Assembly: GCF_040739495.1 (NCBI RefSeq) | Contig: NZ_CP145263.1 | Location: forward strand, 1,674,001-1,738,000 | Direction of reading: 5' to 3' | Source of the DNA: Staphylococcus capitis subsp. capitis | GTDB taxonomy: Bacteria > Bacillota > Bacilli > Staphylococcales > Staphylococcaceae | DNA length: 64,000 nt | Part shown: in pieces, positions 31,079 through 40,482 of the stretch | Layout: every line of letters starts with the position of its first letter | Position numbering within the stretch: position 1 is the stretch's first letter | Notes under the pieces: model-generated | Databases searched by the model: none | Told to the model about the DNA's origin: nothing | Seen by the model: only the letters and a program-made list of their open reading frames with translations | Translations under genes and position numbers: made by a program

Positions 31079-31126
31079 AAAAAAGCCACTGCTATTGAAT
31101 AAACAATAACAATGACTTTTATTAAT
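31079..31126 (-). terminator. Terminator of auxA
   Basis: On the minus strand AAAAGTCATTGTTATTG pairs imperfectly with CAATAGCAGTGGCTTTT and runs into T6. It begins 4 bases after the auxA stop. Confidence 0.8.
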
Positions 31127-31129
31127 GAA

Positions 31130-32425
31130 TTATGGTTTCTCTCCTAACTGTAATGAATAAGCAACAATCATTGCAATTAACATTAGCAGTAAAATTGGTG
31201 TGATGAAAATTGATAACAATAGACCGTGAATCATAATATTGATAAATTCAGTTAAGAATTTAAAGAATAAAATACTACCCATAAAGAGCTGTAGATAATA
31301 AAATTTATCTCTTAAGTAATAAGTTAAAGTCGTAGCAATAAAGATAATAATGATGAATAGTAATAAGATGAGTGTTACCCACTCTACGACATATTGTGTT
31401 TGTGAAAGTTCCCATTCTCCTGATAAGAACAAGGCGTTACGGTTATTAAATTCTAAGAATGTAAAGAATAATATAACAGCGCCACAGAACAACTCAACAT
31501 ACATTGGTTTAATCCATTTTGGCTTTCTCATCCAATTTGGAATATCATCTTCTTGTATATCTACAATATTTTTAACTTTCTCTTTAAATTTATCTCTTTT
31601 AGCTCTTATTTTATCTAAATCTACACTTCTTCTAGTCTTACGTGCATATTCTGTTGTCTTATCTTGTAGTTGTTTTAAGTGAACTTTAGTTTGATTAGAT
31701 ACGTTCCCTTTATTTGTTCTAGAAAGTTCAGGTTCTTCCTCACCTAACTCTTCTTTAGTTAATGGTAATGAGCGTCTTAAGAATAAGAAATTCCATATAG
31801 ACATTTGGCCTAATAACCACATTATAATGAAGAATGTGTTCACACTTAAAATATCTATTGATTCAATTTCATTCGCATCTATACGACCGTATAAAAAAAT
31901 TTGTGTAATTAAATAACTAATACCATATGTCACAATAATCCACATGTAGTGACTTTTACGGTTATTTTTATTTAATTCATCTTTATAAACAATGTAACCA
32001 ATGTGAACGATGAACGGTATAATGAACACAATTGCGAAGAAACCATAAACTTGAGTCATTAATATTAATGTAATGATAAAATACATAATACCAATAACTA
32101 AGAAGAAAATGGATATGTCATAGTCATATTTTATAGTTCTAAATAAAGTATGACCTAAAAGCATAACTAAGATACCAAATAAAATAATGATAATGGCACT
32201 TATAATTGGGAAACTACCTATAAACCTACTCATCACTTTTATAATTTCAGCGAAGAATGCATTAAGAAATTCCCATACATTATGTACATGAGTATTAACT
32301 TTTTTGTCACCATTGAATTGTTTTATTAATGGTAAGTTAATTAGAATGATGAGACCTGTGAAAAGTGAAACGATACCGATAATGTAGCTAAATATGATCT
32401 CGGTGTGTTTCCTAAGAAAAGACAT
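31130..32425 (-). CDS. auxA: AuxA-like polytopic membrane protein
   Basis: A 431-residue membrane protein. About six TM segments lie in the first ~220 residues, with an external loop containing NGDKKVNTHVHNVWEF after TM1. A charged cytoplasmic domain follows (about 225-310, Lys/Arg/Glu-rich), then four more TM segments to the end. Position next to ykoE and the RlmI-like gene matches the S. aureus gene that I remember as auxA, needed for lipoteichoic-acid stability and full beta-lactam resistance. No catalytic motif is visible. The ATG at 32425 (MSFLRKHTEI) has GAGGTGAACAGT upstream; the frame is open 20 codons further without a site. The name rests on synteny. Confidence 0.72.
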   Translation of the reverse strand: MSFLRKHTEIIFSYIIGIVSLFTGLIILINLPLIKQFNGDKKVNTHVHNVWEFLNAFFAEIIKVMSRFIGSFPIISAIIIILFGILVMLLGHTLFRTIKYDYDISIFFLVIGIMYFIITLILMTQVYGFFAIVFIIPFIVHIGYIVYKDELNKNNRKSHYMWIIVTYGISYLITQIFLYGRIDANEIESIDILSVNTFFIIMWLLGQMSIWNFLFLRRSLPLTKEELGEEEPELSRTNKGNVSNQTKVHLKQLQDKTTEYARKTRRSVDLDKIRAKRDKFKEKVKNIVDIQEDDIPNWMRKPKWIKPMYVELFCGAVILFFTFLEFNNRNALFLSGEWELSQTQYVVEWVTLILLLFIIIIFIATTLTYYLRDKFYYLQLFMGSILFFKFLTEFINIMIHGLLLSIFITPILLLMLIAMIVAYSLQLGEKP

Positions 32426-32510
32426 ACTGTTCACCTCAAACGTTATTATATATGAAGATATTATAATTGTCTTTAAATTAACCATGAAATACGTCTAGAG
32501 ACCTATTAGG

Positions 32511-32535
32511 GTTTATCTATAGAATAACGGGGTAA
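32511..32535 (+). promoter_or_regulatory. Sigma-B-type promoter before the 44-residue ORF
   Basis: GTTTAT (32511-32516), a 13-base spacer and GGGTAA (32530-32535) match the staphylococcal sigma-B consensus GTTTAA-N12-15-GGGTAT at ten of twelve positions. It lies about 45 bases before the small ORF and points at it. Confidence 0.7.
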
Positions 32536-32580
32536 ACTTAATGTGTAAACTATTATTCCTATATAAGGGGTGGAAATACT

Positions 32581-32715
32581 ATGGGAAAAGAAGAATTTGA
32601 AAAGAAATCAGCTGAAAAAGCGAAAGAAACAGAAGAAAAACTAAAAGAGCAAAATGAAGAAAAGACTGATGATATTGAACAAACTAAAAAAGATGTACAA
32701 GATACATTAGACTAA
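32581..32715 (+). CDS. Small highly charged helical protein (44 residues), likely sigma-B regulated
   Basis: ATG at 32581 reads MGKEEFEKKSAEKAKETEEK and continues as a Lys/Glu/Asp-rich helix to DVQDTLD, TAA at 32713. AAGGGGTGG lies about 8 bases upstream. About two thirds of the residues are charged, with no Cys, Trp, Tyr or His. The single amphipathic helix and low complexity recall small stress proteins such as the CsbD group, but I cannot assign it to a family. A sigma-B-like promoter and a strong terminator frame it exactly, which argues that it is a real gene. Confidence 0.7.
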   Translation: MGKEEFEKKSAEKAKETEEKLKEQNEEKTDDIEQTKKDVQDTLD

Positions 32716-32741
32716 TTTTTATATATCGTAATCATGAAGCG

Positions 32742-32772
32742 CTCTCAAAGTTTTTGCTTTGAGAGTTTTTTT
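32742..32772 (+). terminator. Terminator of the 44-residue ORF
   Basis: CTCTCAAAG pairs with CTTTGAGAG around a 6-base loop, followed by T7. Confidence 0.88.
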
Positions 32773-32868
32773 AATTAAAAACTTTACTAACTTATTTATC
32801 CATGTCTTTAAACAGCCTTGACAATACAACAGAAAAATCATACATTTAAGTTAAATTAAAAATATCGA

Positions 32869-32956
32869 CGCACTAGGGGTGTATATTTACTGAGATGAGG
32901 AATCCCTCAAACCCTTTGAACCTGATCTAGCTAGATACTAGCGTAGGAAAGTGTAG
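32869..32956 (+). promoter_or_regulatory. TPP riboswitch (THI element)
   Basis: The conserved TPP aptamer blocks occur in order: CACTAGGGGTG, CTGAGATGAGG, ACCCTTTGAACCTGATCTAG and TAGCGTAGGAAAGTG. P1 can form between CACT at the start and AGTG at the end. It lies upstream of ykoEDC and is followed by a terminator hairpin, so TPP binding should cause early termination and repress the transporter. Confidence 0.95.
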
Positions 32957-33003
32957 TTAACTATAGAATCTAGATGAACTTACTTCATTAAGATATATCT
33001 TCT

Positions 33004-33041
33004 GACGCACAACTTTCCTAGGGAGGGTTGTGCGTTTTTTT
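33004..33041 (+). terminator. Riboswitch-controlled terminator before ykoE
   Basis: ACGCACAAC pairs with GTTGTGCGT around a loop containing TTCCTAGGGAGG, followed by T7. It lies between the TPP aptamer and the ykoE ribosome site, the expected expression platform. Confidence 0.9.
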
Positions 33042-33054
33042 AGGAGGAGACACA

Positions 33055-33630
33055 ATGTCTAAAGGTTTAAAACTATCAGAAATACTTGTAACTGTATTAA
33101 TTTCTGTAGTCTTTGCAATCATCTATAACTTATGGTGGTTCTTCTACAATATTACGCAAGTTGCAGGTATCCACTTAGAGCAACTTACATATGGCGTATG
33201 GTTCATGGCAGCAGTTGTTTGCTACTTAATTATTCCAAAACCAGGTATCGCAATCTTAGCTGAACTCGCTGCTGGAGCTGGAGAAACCATTGTAATGGGT
33301 AAATTTGATATACCTACAATTATCTATGCTTTATTACAAGGTGTAGCTTGTGAAATTATTTTTGCAATTTTTAAATATCAATCTCGTTCTGCAGCAGTAG
33401 CAATGCTTGCTGGTCTCGTAACTGCTCTCGCTACTTTTCCTGTAGATTATTTTTACGGTTATTTAAATGAAGTTGCTGGATGGAACTTATTTTTATACAT
33501 TTTATTCCGCGCAATTAGCGGAATTGTTATCACAGGGTTAGTGTCATATTGGCTTGTTAAAGCACTCGACAAAACGGGAGTTACTAAACTCTTCAGACCT
33601 GCTTCTAAACATGATTATGACAACCTATAA
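33055..33630 (+). CDS. ykoE: ECF transporter S component for thiamine or its pyrimidine precursor (YkoE)
   Basis: Substrate-binding membrane component of an ECF-type importer. The 191-residue protein has about six hydrophobic helices and matches the YkoE family (LSEILVTVLISVVFAIIYNLWW start, conserved GAGETIVMG loop). The upstream TPP riboswitch indicates that thiamine or hydroxymethylpyrimidine is the cargo. The ATG at 33055 has TAGGAGGAGA upstream; the frame extends to 33028 but that stretch is the terminator loop. First gene of ykoEDC. Confidence 0.92.
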   Translation: MSKGLKLSEILVTVLISVVFAIIYNLWWFFYNITQVAGIHLEQLTYGVWFMAAVVCYLIIPKPGIAILAELAAGAGETIVMGKFDIPTIIYALLQGVACEIIFAIFKYQSRSAAVAMLAGLVTALATFPVDYFYGYLNEVAGWNLFLYILFRAISGIVITGLVSYWLVKALDKTGVTKLFRPASKHDYDNL

Positions 33631-33643
33631 GGGGATTTTTTAA

Positions 33644-35047
33644 TTGTTAAAAGTAAAAAATTTACGCTTGAAATACCCAAACGGGGATAGAAAAATATTT
33701 GATAACTTAAATATTGAGATTAATGATAAAGAAAAAGTGCTTTTACTCGGTCCATCAGGATCGGGTAAAAGCACATTACTTAATGTACTAAGTGGTATTG
33801 TTCCTAATTTAATCGAACTACCAATGAAATATGATGAATTACATATCGATCGTCAAAGTGGTGTTATTTTCCAAGACCCTGATACGCAATTCTGTATGCC
33901 TAAGGTATACGAAGAGTTAGCTTTTGTGCTAGAAAATCGTAAAATCCCTCGTAGTGAAATGGATAATGAGATAAAAAAAGCGCTTGAATCAGTGAATTTA
34001 AAAGTTTCTGATCAAACTTATGTCAATCATCTAAGCGGAGGCATGAAGCAAAAATTAGCTATAGTAGAAACCATTTTACAAAGAGCGAAGACCTTATTCT
34101 TAGATGAACCAACTGCAATGTTAGATGTGCAGGCAACTGAGGATTTATGGAAGAAATTAATAGAATTGTGGGACGATCAAACAGTATTAATAGTTGAACA
34201 TAAGGTTGAACACATCTGGCAACATGTCGATCGTGTACTATTAATGAATTATGAAGGAGAGATCATAGCTGATGGTACTCCTCAACACATCCTTAATGAT
34301 TATGAACATTTACTAACTGAGTATGGCGTATGGCATCCCAAAGCCTGGAATAATGCGCCACGTCCTATTAATCTAGGTGATCAACCTTCTCATACCTTAT
34401 TTAAATTTGAACAAGGTCAAATTGTGCGTGGTAAACAAACACTCTTTTCTATAGATGAACTTGAATTACATAAGGGAGAATGGCTAACTATAACAGGGAA
34501 AAATGGTGCTGGAAAAACATCTTTACTCGAATCGATACTTCAATTAATAAAATATAAAGGCCGAATGACCTATAAAAACGAAGAATTGAAAAAGATAAAA
34601 CAAGCAGCGAAACATATGTATCTCGTGTATCAAAATCCAGAATTACAATTTATTACGAATTCTGTCTATGATGAAATTTACATTCATTACAATCATTTAG
34701 ACCCTGAAAATGCTGAACAAGAAACCACTCAATTGCTTAAATTGCTACACCTAGATCAAGTGAAAAACCATCATCCCTTTGAAATATCAACGGGACAAAA
34801 ACGGCGATTAAGCGTAGCGACTGCTCTTAGTTCAAAAGCACAAATTGTGTTATTAGATGAACCTACATTCGGTTTGGATAGTCATAATACATTCCAGCTT
34901 ATTAAACTCTTCCAAGAACGTGTTAAGCAAGGACAAACAATTGTTATGGTTACACATGATTCTGAAATTATTCGTCGCTATCCAACACGTCGTTTACATG
35001 TTGAAGATGGCATACTTAAAGAGATTGAAGGTGAACACGTTGTTTGA
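33644..35047 (+). CDS. ykoD: ECF transporter ATPase with two nucleotide-binding domains (YkoD)
   Basis: A fused double ABC ATPase powering YkoE/YkoC. First domain: Walker A GPSGSGKST at residues 36-44, signature LSGGMKQKLA near 128 and Walker B TLFLDEPTAMLD near 150. Second domain: Walker A GKNGAGKTS near 285, signature STGQKRRLSVA near 386 and Walker B IVLLDEPTFGLD near 405. Length is 467 residues. The start is TTG at 33644 with AAGGGG upstream and no better in-frame alternative. It overlaps ykoC by about 8 bases. Confidence 0.92.
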   Translation: MLKVKNLRLKYPNGDRKIFDNLNIEINDKEKVLLLGPSGSGKSTLLNVLSGIVPNLIELPMKYDELHIDRQSGVIFQDPDTQFCMPKVYEELAFVLENRKIPRSEMDNEIKKALESVNLKVSDQTYVNHLSGGMKQKLAIVETILQRAKTLFLDEPTAMLDVQATEDLWKKLIELWDDQTVLIVEHKVEHIWQHVDRVLLMNYEGEIIADGTPQHILNDYEHLLTEYGVWHPKAWNNAPRPINLGDQPSHTLFKFEQGQIVRGKQTLFSIDELELHKGEWLTITGKNGAGKTSLLESILQLIKYKGRMTYKNEELKKIKQAAKHMYLVYQNPELQFITNSVYDEIYIHYNHLDPENAEQETTQLLKLLHLDQVKNHHPFEISTGQKRRLSVATALSSKAQIVLLDEPTFGLDSHNTFQLIKLFQERVKQGQTIVMVTHDSEIIRRYPTRRLHVEDGILKEIEGEHVV

Positions 35048-35846
35048 AAGATGGAAGAAACGTCACACCTTTGTTGATGATGTAAATATTATTACGAAAT
35101 TGATACTAGGGATAGCACTGTTTTTCTTTATAATTTTTATTCATAATTTCGATTTTATGATTTATATCGTGTTACTCATGTTCATTTTCTTACTATTATT
35201 TAATGGCACAGAATTTAAAATTACAGGTCTATTCATACTCGTTACCACCCTATTCGCACTACTATCATCACTATTTATGATTCTTTATGGAGATGGCGAG
35301 CATATGTTAGTGAAATTTGGAATTGTTCAAATCAGTGAAGAAAGTATTGTTCGCGGCTTACATCTTTCTTTAAGAACTATAACAGTATCAATGTTTGGTA
35401 TTCTGATTGCATTAACATCTCAAATAGTTATGATTTTTTATAGTTTAATGCAACATCTGAAAATCAAACCTAAAATCGCTTATGCCTTTATGGCAGCGAT
35501 TCGAATGGTACCTTTAATTATTAGTTCATTAATACAATTGAGACGCTCATTAAAAATGAGATACCAAATGATTGATGCCTCTAATTACAAAGGGCTCAAA
35601 AGATTAAATCATTTAGTTATTCCATTATTAAGTCAAAACATAAGACGTGCTCATCAACTCTCAGTTGCGATGGAATCTAAAGGATTTAAAGATGGTCCTA
35701 GAACATACTATTACAAGACACCTTTCTCTTATAAAGATTTAGTATTTATTGTATGTGTATTAATGATTATTGGGTTGTCTTTCATACTATCAAGTTATAT
35801 ACCATTAACTGGCATTCACGATGTACGTTTTGGTAAATTAGGATAA
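35040..35846 (+). CDS. ykoC: ECF transporter transmembrane coupling protein (YkoC, EcfT family)
   Basis: EcfT-type scaffold linking the S component to the ATPase. Several TM helices are followed by the coupling-helix region with AAIRMVPLI near 155 and the two A-R-G-like motifs (MESKGFKDGPRTYY near 220). The true start is most likely TTG 35040 (LFERWKKRHTFVDDVN), with GAAGGTGA upstream inside the end of ykoD; GTG at 35031 is an alternative adding three residues. A longer frame back to 34857 lies wholly within ykoD and is rejected. Length is 268 residues. Last gene of the unit, before repeat copy 3. Confidence 0.85.
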   Translation: MFERWKKRHTFVDDVNIITKLILGIALFFFIIFIHNFDFMIYIVLLMFIFLLLFNGTEFKITGLFILVTTLFALLSSLFMILYGDGEHMLVKFGIVQISEESIVRGLHLSLRTITVSMFGILIALTSQIVMIFYSLMQHLKIKPKIAYAFMAAIRMVPLIISSLIQLRRSLKMRYQMIDASNYKGLKRLNHLVIPLLSQNIRRAHQLSVAMESKGFKDGPRTYYYKTPFSYKDLVFIVCVLMIIGLSFILSSYIPLTGIHDVRFGKLG

Positions 35847-35893
35847 AATCTTGCTAGGTTCTTTAGATTGTATCTGTATAAACTATATACACT

Positions 35894-36123
35894 AAAAAGA
35901 GGCTGAGACATAATTCATTGTCTCAGCCTCACTTAACATATTGGCAGTAGATGTCTGAATTGAAAGTGCGCTTGTATCAAGCTTCTTTCAATCCTAGTCA
36001 TTCTTGCCGCGGGGCCCCAACATAGAGAATTTCTTTAGCAAGAAATTCTACAAACAATGCAAGTTGGGGTGGGACAACGAAAATAATTTTGACAAATTAT
36101 ATTTCTGTCCCACTCTCTTTTTT
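35894..36123. repeat. STAR-like intergenic repeat cassette, copy 3
   Basis: Same four-dyad plan as copy 1. The left terminator hairpin GAGGCTGAGACA/TGTCTCAGCCTC is perfect and preceded by A5. The GC core CCGCGGGGCCCCAAC is intact, and the right hairpin GTGGGACA/TGTCCCAC is followed by a T-run. The central palindrome has the same altered left arm as copy 2 (CCCCAACATAGAGAATTTCTT), while its right arm is like copy 1. It lies between convergent ykoC and purD, whose stop codon follows immediately. Confidence 0.87.
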
Positions 36124-36124
36124 A

Positions 36125-37363
36125 CTATTTTATTGCTTTATTACCTATATCCTTACGATAGAAAAGATTATCACTTTCAATTTTATCTACATTGTTATAA
36201 GCAGCAACTTGTGCATCCTTAACCGTAGCTCCTTCGCCGATGGCTAAAATCACACGCCCACCAGCATTAACAAAATGGTCTCCATCTTTCTTTAAACCAC
36301 TAACGAAATAATGAGAATCTAAGTCGAAACCACTAACTTTATACCCTTTGTCATAAGCTCCTGGATATCCTTTGGACGCTAACATTACTCCTACAACTGC
36401 TTCTTCTTTCCATTTAAAATCAATTGGTTCACGTTCTTCTAAATCAATGATGTGCTGCATTAAATCACTATCTAAACGTGTGAGTATTACCTGCGCTTCT
36501 GGATCCCCAAATCTCGCATTAAACTCTATCACCTTAGGGCCCTCTTTAGTTAGAATAGCTCCAATATAAAGTAAGCCAAAGAAATGATGCCCCTCTTTAC
36601 TCATCGCTTGAGCAATAGGCTGGGCAATGCGCTCATTTGTTTGACGAAGTACATTTTCACTAATATGTGGAACGGGACAATATGCACCCATACCACCAGT
36701 ATTAGGCCCTTCATCATTGTCATATGCACGTTTATGATCTTGAGCGATACAATCAAAAGGAACTGCATAATCACCATTAACGAATGTCATAAGAGAAAAC
36801 TCTTCACCCTCTAGAAAGCTTTCAAAAACAACTCGTCCCTGCTCTTCAGGATATACAGCTTTTACACCTTCGATTGCCTCATCACGTGTTTTGGCAATGA
36901 TTACACCTTTTCCAGCTGCTAAACCATCTTTCTTAATAACTACTGGCAACTCACACGTTTCAACATATTTTAGAGCATCTGATTGATTTGAAACTTCCCT
37001 ATAATCTGCGGTGGGGATGTCATACTTTTCCATTAGTTGTTTCGCAAATAGCTTAGAGCCTTCAATTTGAGCAACATCTTGTCCGGGGCCAAATACTTTT
37101 ACCCCTTGTTGTCTAAGCAAATCTCCTAGACCGTCAATTAATGGTTGTTCTGGACCAATGATCACCCAATCAATGTTTTTATTTTTAGCGAAATTGATTA
37201 TCTCTTGATGATTTGACTCGGCTATTTCATTATGAATTTCAGCCACTTTAACCATTGCTTCATTGCCTGGTATAGCATAGACCTTTTCAACGAGTGATGA
37301 TTGATTAATTTTAGAAGCTAACGCATGTTCACGTCCACCAGCTCCGATAACTAAAACTTTCAT
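36125..37363 (-). CDS. purD: Phosphoribosylamine-glycine ligase
   Basis: Second step of de novo purine synthesis (PRA + Gly + ATP to GAR). The N-terminal [10 protein letters not shown] (residues 7-16), the ATP-grasp region with [11 protein letters not shown] near 144 and the [12 protein letters not shown] motif near 220, plus [12 protein letters not shown] near 286, are all present. Length of 412 residues is normal. Last gene of the pur operon, ending directly at repeat copy 3, whose left hairpin is its likely terminator. Confidence 0.96.
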   Translation of the reverse strand: MKVLVIGAGGREHALASKINQSSLVEKVYAIPGNEAMVKVAEIHNEIAESNHQEIINFAKNKNIDWVIIGPEQPLIDGLGDLLRQQGVKVFGPGQDVAQIEGSKLFAKQLMEKYDIPTADYREVSNQSDALKYVETCELPVVIKKDGLAAGKGVIIAKTRDEAIEGVKAVYPEEQGRVVFESFLEGEEFSLMTFVNGDYAVPFDCIAQDHKRAYDNDEGPNTGGMGAYCPVPHISENVLRQTNERIAQPIAQAMSKEGHHFFGLLYIGAILTKEGPKVIEFNARFGDPEAQVILTRLDSDLMQHIIDLEEREPIDFKWKEEAVVGVMLASKGYPGAYDKGYKVSGFDLDSHYFVSGLKKDGDHFVNAGGRVILAIGEGATVKDAQVAAYNNVDKIESDNLFYRKDIGNKAIK

Positions 37364-37390
37364 AAGTTTACTCCTTTCTTTAAGTAAAAC

Positions 37391-38869
37391 TTAATGCTTG
37401 AAGTGTCGCATTCCAGTCATAACCATTGTGATTCCATATTTATTAGCCATATCAATAGATTCTTGGTCTTTTATAGAGCCACCAGGTTGAATAATCGCTT
37501 TAATACCATGTTCTGCCGCGTATTCTACTGTATCTCCCATTGGGAAGAAGCCATCTGAAACAAGCGCAACGTTATCGTTTATTTCAATTGCTCTCTCGAT
37601 AGCAATTTTAGCTGAACCAACACGATTCATTTGACCCGCACCAATACCAACTGTTTGTTTATCGTTACTTAAAATCACTGCGTTACTTTTAACAGAACTT
37701 ACAACTTTCCATCCTAACAACATTGCTTCCCACTGTGATTCAGTAGGTTGTGCATCAGTTGCAACAGTCATGTCATCACGTTTGACATCCTTATTATCCT
37801 TATCTTGCACTAAATAACCACCTGAAACAGAAACAAATTCTTGTTCAGCATTATCAATTGTCATATCTATTTCAAGTAAACGGATATTTTTCTTTTTAGT
37901 CAAAATTTCAAGTGCATCTTCAGTAAATTTAGGAGCGATAACTACTTCTAAGAAAATTGAATGTAATGTTTCTGCTAATTCAGCATCTACTGTACGATTC
38001 AAGGCAATAATTCCGCCGAAAATAGATTGATTATCAGCATCATATGCATTTTTAAAAGCATCTTCAATAGTTTCTCCAACACCTAAACCACATGGATTCA
38101 TATGTTTAACAGCTACTGCTGTAGGTTCCTCGAATTTTTTAACTAAACTTAGTGCCGCATCCGCATCTTTAATATTATTAAAGCTTAACTGTTTACCATG
38201 TAATTGTTTTGCACCAGCAATTGTGTGTTTACTATTAGATGTTCTTACAAAGTATGCAGATTGTTGAGGATTCTCTCCATATCTAAGTGTTTCTTTGTCA
38301 CCTTTAAAGAAACTTACAATAGCATGATCATACTGATTTGTATGTTCAAATACTTTAATCATTAATGATTTTTTATAAGCTTCATCCAATTGATTATTTT
38401 TAGTTCTATCAATGACCTCATTGTAATCGGAAGGATGTACGATTGTTGTTACATGTTTAAAGTTCTTAGCTGCAGCCCGTAACATTGTTGGTCCACCAAT
38501 ATCAATATTTTCAATCGCATCTGCTTCAGTTACATCTGGGTTTTCTACTGTCTTTTGGAAAGGATATAAGTTAACTACAACCATATCGATAAGATCGATA
38601 TGTTGTTCATTCAATTGATCGAGATGTTCTTGTTTATCACGATCTGCTAAAATACCTCCATGAACTGCTGGATGTAATGTTTTTACTCGACCGTCCATAA
38701 TTTCAGGAAATTGAGTTAATTCAGATACTGATTTTACAGCGATACCCGCATCTTCTAGCGCACGTTTAGTGCCGCCTGTAGAATATAATTCATAATCTAA
38801 TGATGTTAATGATTGAGCGAATTCTACAATTCCACTTTTATTTGAAACACTTAAAATTGCTTTTTTCAT
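37391..38869 (-). CDS. purH: Bifunctional AICAR formyltransferase / IMP cyclohydrolase
   Basis: Last two steps to IMP. The N-terminal methylglyoxal-synthase-like cyclohydrolase domain (residues 1-~190, [13 protein letters not shown] start, STGGTKR) is followed by the formyltransferase domain with [11 protein letters not shown] near 250. The 492-residue length is usual. A 15-base gap separates it from purN and 27 bases from purD. Confidence 0.97.
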   Translation of the reverse strand: MKKAILSVSNKSGIVEFAQSLTSLDYELYSTGGTKRALEDAGIAVKSVSELTQFPEIMDGRVKTLHPAVHGGILADRDKQEHLDQLNEQHIDLIDMVVVNLYPFQKTVENPDVTEADAIENIDIGGPTMLRAAAKNFKHVTTIVHPSDYNEVIDRTKNNQLDEAYKKSLMIKVFEHTNQYDHAIVSFFKGDKETLRYGENPQQSAYFVRTSNSKHTIAGAKQLHGKQLSFNNIKDADAALSLVKKFEEPTAVAVKHMNPCGLGVGETIEDAFKNAYDADNQSIFGGIIALNRTVDAELAETLHSIFLEVVIAPKFTEDALEILTKKKNIRLLEIDMTIDNAEQEFVSVSGGYLVQDKDNKDVKRDDMTVATDAQPTESQWEAMLLGWKVVSSVKSNAVILSNDKQTVGIGAGQMNRVGSAKIAIERAIEINDNVALVSDGFFPMGDTVEYAAEHGIKAIIQPGGSIKDQESIDMANKYGITMVMTGMRHFKH

Positions 38870-38884
38870 TGCTTAGATACTCCT

Positions 38885-39451
38885 CTATTTAATGATTTTA
38901 GCGATAACTCTAGGATAAAGTTCATATTCTAAATTTTTGACTCTCTCTTCTAGATCTTCTTTTGTGTCGTCCGTTCTAATATCACATTGTTGTTGTTCAA
39001 TAATTTCTCCCGTATCCATGCCACTATCTACATAATGAACAGTTGAACCTGTTACTGAATCTCCACTTTCAAACGCTTGTCCTATTGCATCTAACCCCTT
39101 ATATTTAGGCAATAGTGAAGGATGTATATTCAACATGCGTCCTTCAAAGGCTTGGAGTAAATCTTGTCCAACCAATCTCATATAACCTGCTAAAACTATC
39201 CATTGAACCCCTCCGTCGGATAAATGTTTAAGCAACTGTTGTTCATAAGCAGACTTTGAAGCAAAGTCTTTGGGTTGGTTAATATGAACAGGTATATTTA
39301 GTTTTTTAGCACGTTCTATACATTGAGCGTTTGCTTTATCAGTGTATAGTGCAGTTACTTCTATATGAGGTAAATCACCATCTTGAACACGTTTAACGAT
39401 ATTTTCAAAGTTACTACCTGAACCGGAAGCGAAAATCGCTATTTTAATCAC
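38885..39451 (-). CDS. purN: Phosphoribosylglycinamide formyltransferase
   Basis: Transfers a formyl group from 10-formyl-THF to [11 protein letters not shown] at residues 8-15 binds phosphate. The catalytic N-x-H is in [13 protein letters not shown] near 104-116, and the conserved Asp is in [14 protein letters not shown] near 130-143. Length is 188 residues. The ATG overlaps the purM stop by 4 bases. Confidence 0.96.
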   Translation of the reverse strand: MIKIAIFASGSGSNFENIVKRVQDGDLPHIEVTALYTDKANAQCIERAKKLNIPVHINQPKDFASKSAYEQQLLKHLSDGGVQWIVLAGYMRLVGQDLLQAFEGRMLNIHPSLLPKYKGLDAIGQAFESGDSVTGSTVHYVDSGMDTGEIIEQQQCDIRTDDTKEDLEERVKNLEYELYPRVIAKIIK

Positions 39452-40482
39452 GATTCTACCCCCATTAAATGAAGTGGTGTATGAGCATCTTCAATCACTT
39501 CACCAATTTCATAAGCTTTGACATCAAGCTCTTGTAAGGTCGCTAAAGCTGTTGATACATCTTTTTTATCTACTATAACGGTGTAACCTATACCCATGTT
39601 AAAGATATTGTACATTTCATCTGTACTAATATTCCCTTGTCGTTGCAACCAATTAAAAACTTCTTGTGTCGGGAATGATGTTGTATCTATTCTAGCCGAC
39701 AAACCTTTAGGCAAAGCTCTAGGGATATTTTCATAAAATCCGCCACCAGTGATATGATTCATTGCTTTAATATCCACATGCTTTTTCAATTTAAGAATTG
39801 GCTTTACATATAATTCAGTTGGTGCTAAAAATGTCTCTAAAAAAGACTTACCATTGAAATCATCGTTTAAGTTTACGCCTGATTCCTTAATGAGCTTTCT
39901 AACCAAACTATAACCGTTAGAATGAATACCATTTGATGCTAAGCCAATAATTGCCTGTCCTGCTTCCACTTTGGAACCATCTATGTACTCATCTTTTTCA
40001 ACAGCTCCCACTGCAAAACCTGCAATATCGTACTCACCTTCGTGATACATTTCACCCATTTCTGCAGTTTCTCCACCAATTAACGCGGTATTAGTTTGTT
40101 CACAACCATCACTTACACCTTTAACGATTTGTTCAATAATTAATGGAACTACTTTATTTGTAGCAATGTAGTCTAAGAAATATAGAGGTTCTGCGCCAGT
40201 TGTTAAAATATCATTCACACACATCGCTACAGCATCAATACCAATCGTATCGTGTTTGTCATGATCAATAGCAAGTTTTAGTTTTGTACCTACACCATCT
40301 GTACCAGAAACTAGTACAGGTGCTTTCATATTGAGTTGAGATAAATCGAAAGTAGCACCAAAACCTCCAAGTCCACCTAAAACTTCTTTACGCATCGTAC
40401 GTTCGACATGACTTGTTATTCTCTCTACCGCTTCATAACCTGCATGAATATTTACACCTGATTGTTCATACGCTTTAGACAT
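39448..40482 (-). CDS. purM: Phosphoribosylformylglycinamidine cyclo-ligase
   Basis: Makes AIR from FGAM with [18 protein letters not shown] and GGETAEM blocks and the glycine-rich [13 protein letters not shown] near 245 identify PurM. The ATG at 40482 ([12 protein letters not shown]) has GAGGGAAAC upstream; the frame is open seven codons further. Length is 344 residues. It overlaps purF by 8 bases and purN by 4. Confidence 0.96.
   Translation of the reverse strand: MSKAYEQSGVNIHAGYEAVERITSHVERTMRKEVLGGLGGFGATFDLSQLNMKAPVLVSGTDGVGTKLKLAIDHDKHDTIGIDAVAMCVNDILTTGAEPLYFLDYIATNKVVPLIIEQIVKGVSDGCEQTNTALIGGETAEMGEMYHEGEYDIAGFAVGAVEKDEYIDGSKVEAGQAIIGLASNGIHSNGYSLVRKLIKESGVNLNDDFNGKSFLETFLAPTELYVKPILKLKKHVDIKAMNHITGGGFYENIPRALPKGLSARIDTTSFPTQEVFNWLQRQGNISTDEMYNIFNMGIGYTVIVDKKDVSTALATLQELDVKAYEIGEVIEDAHTPLHLMGVES

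Noticed and set aside
34857..35039. N-terminal extension of ykoC into ykoD
   Set aside because: The extra residues are out-of-frame translation of the second Walker B region of ykoD. A ribosome site GAAGGTGA lies just before TTG 35040.
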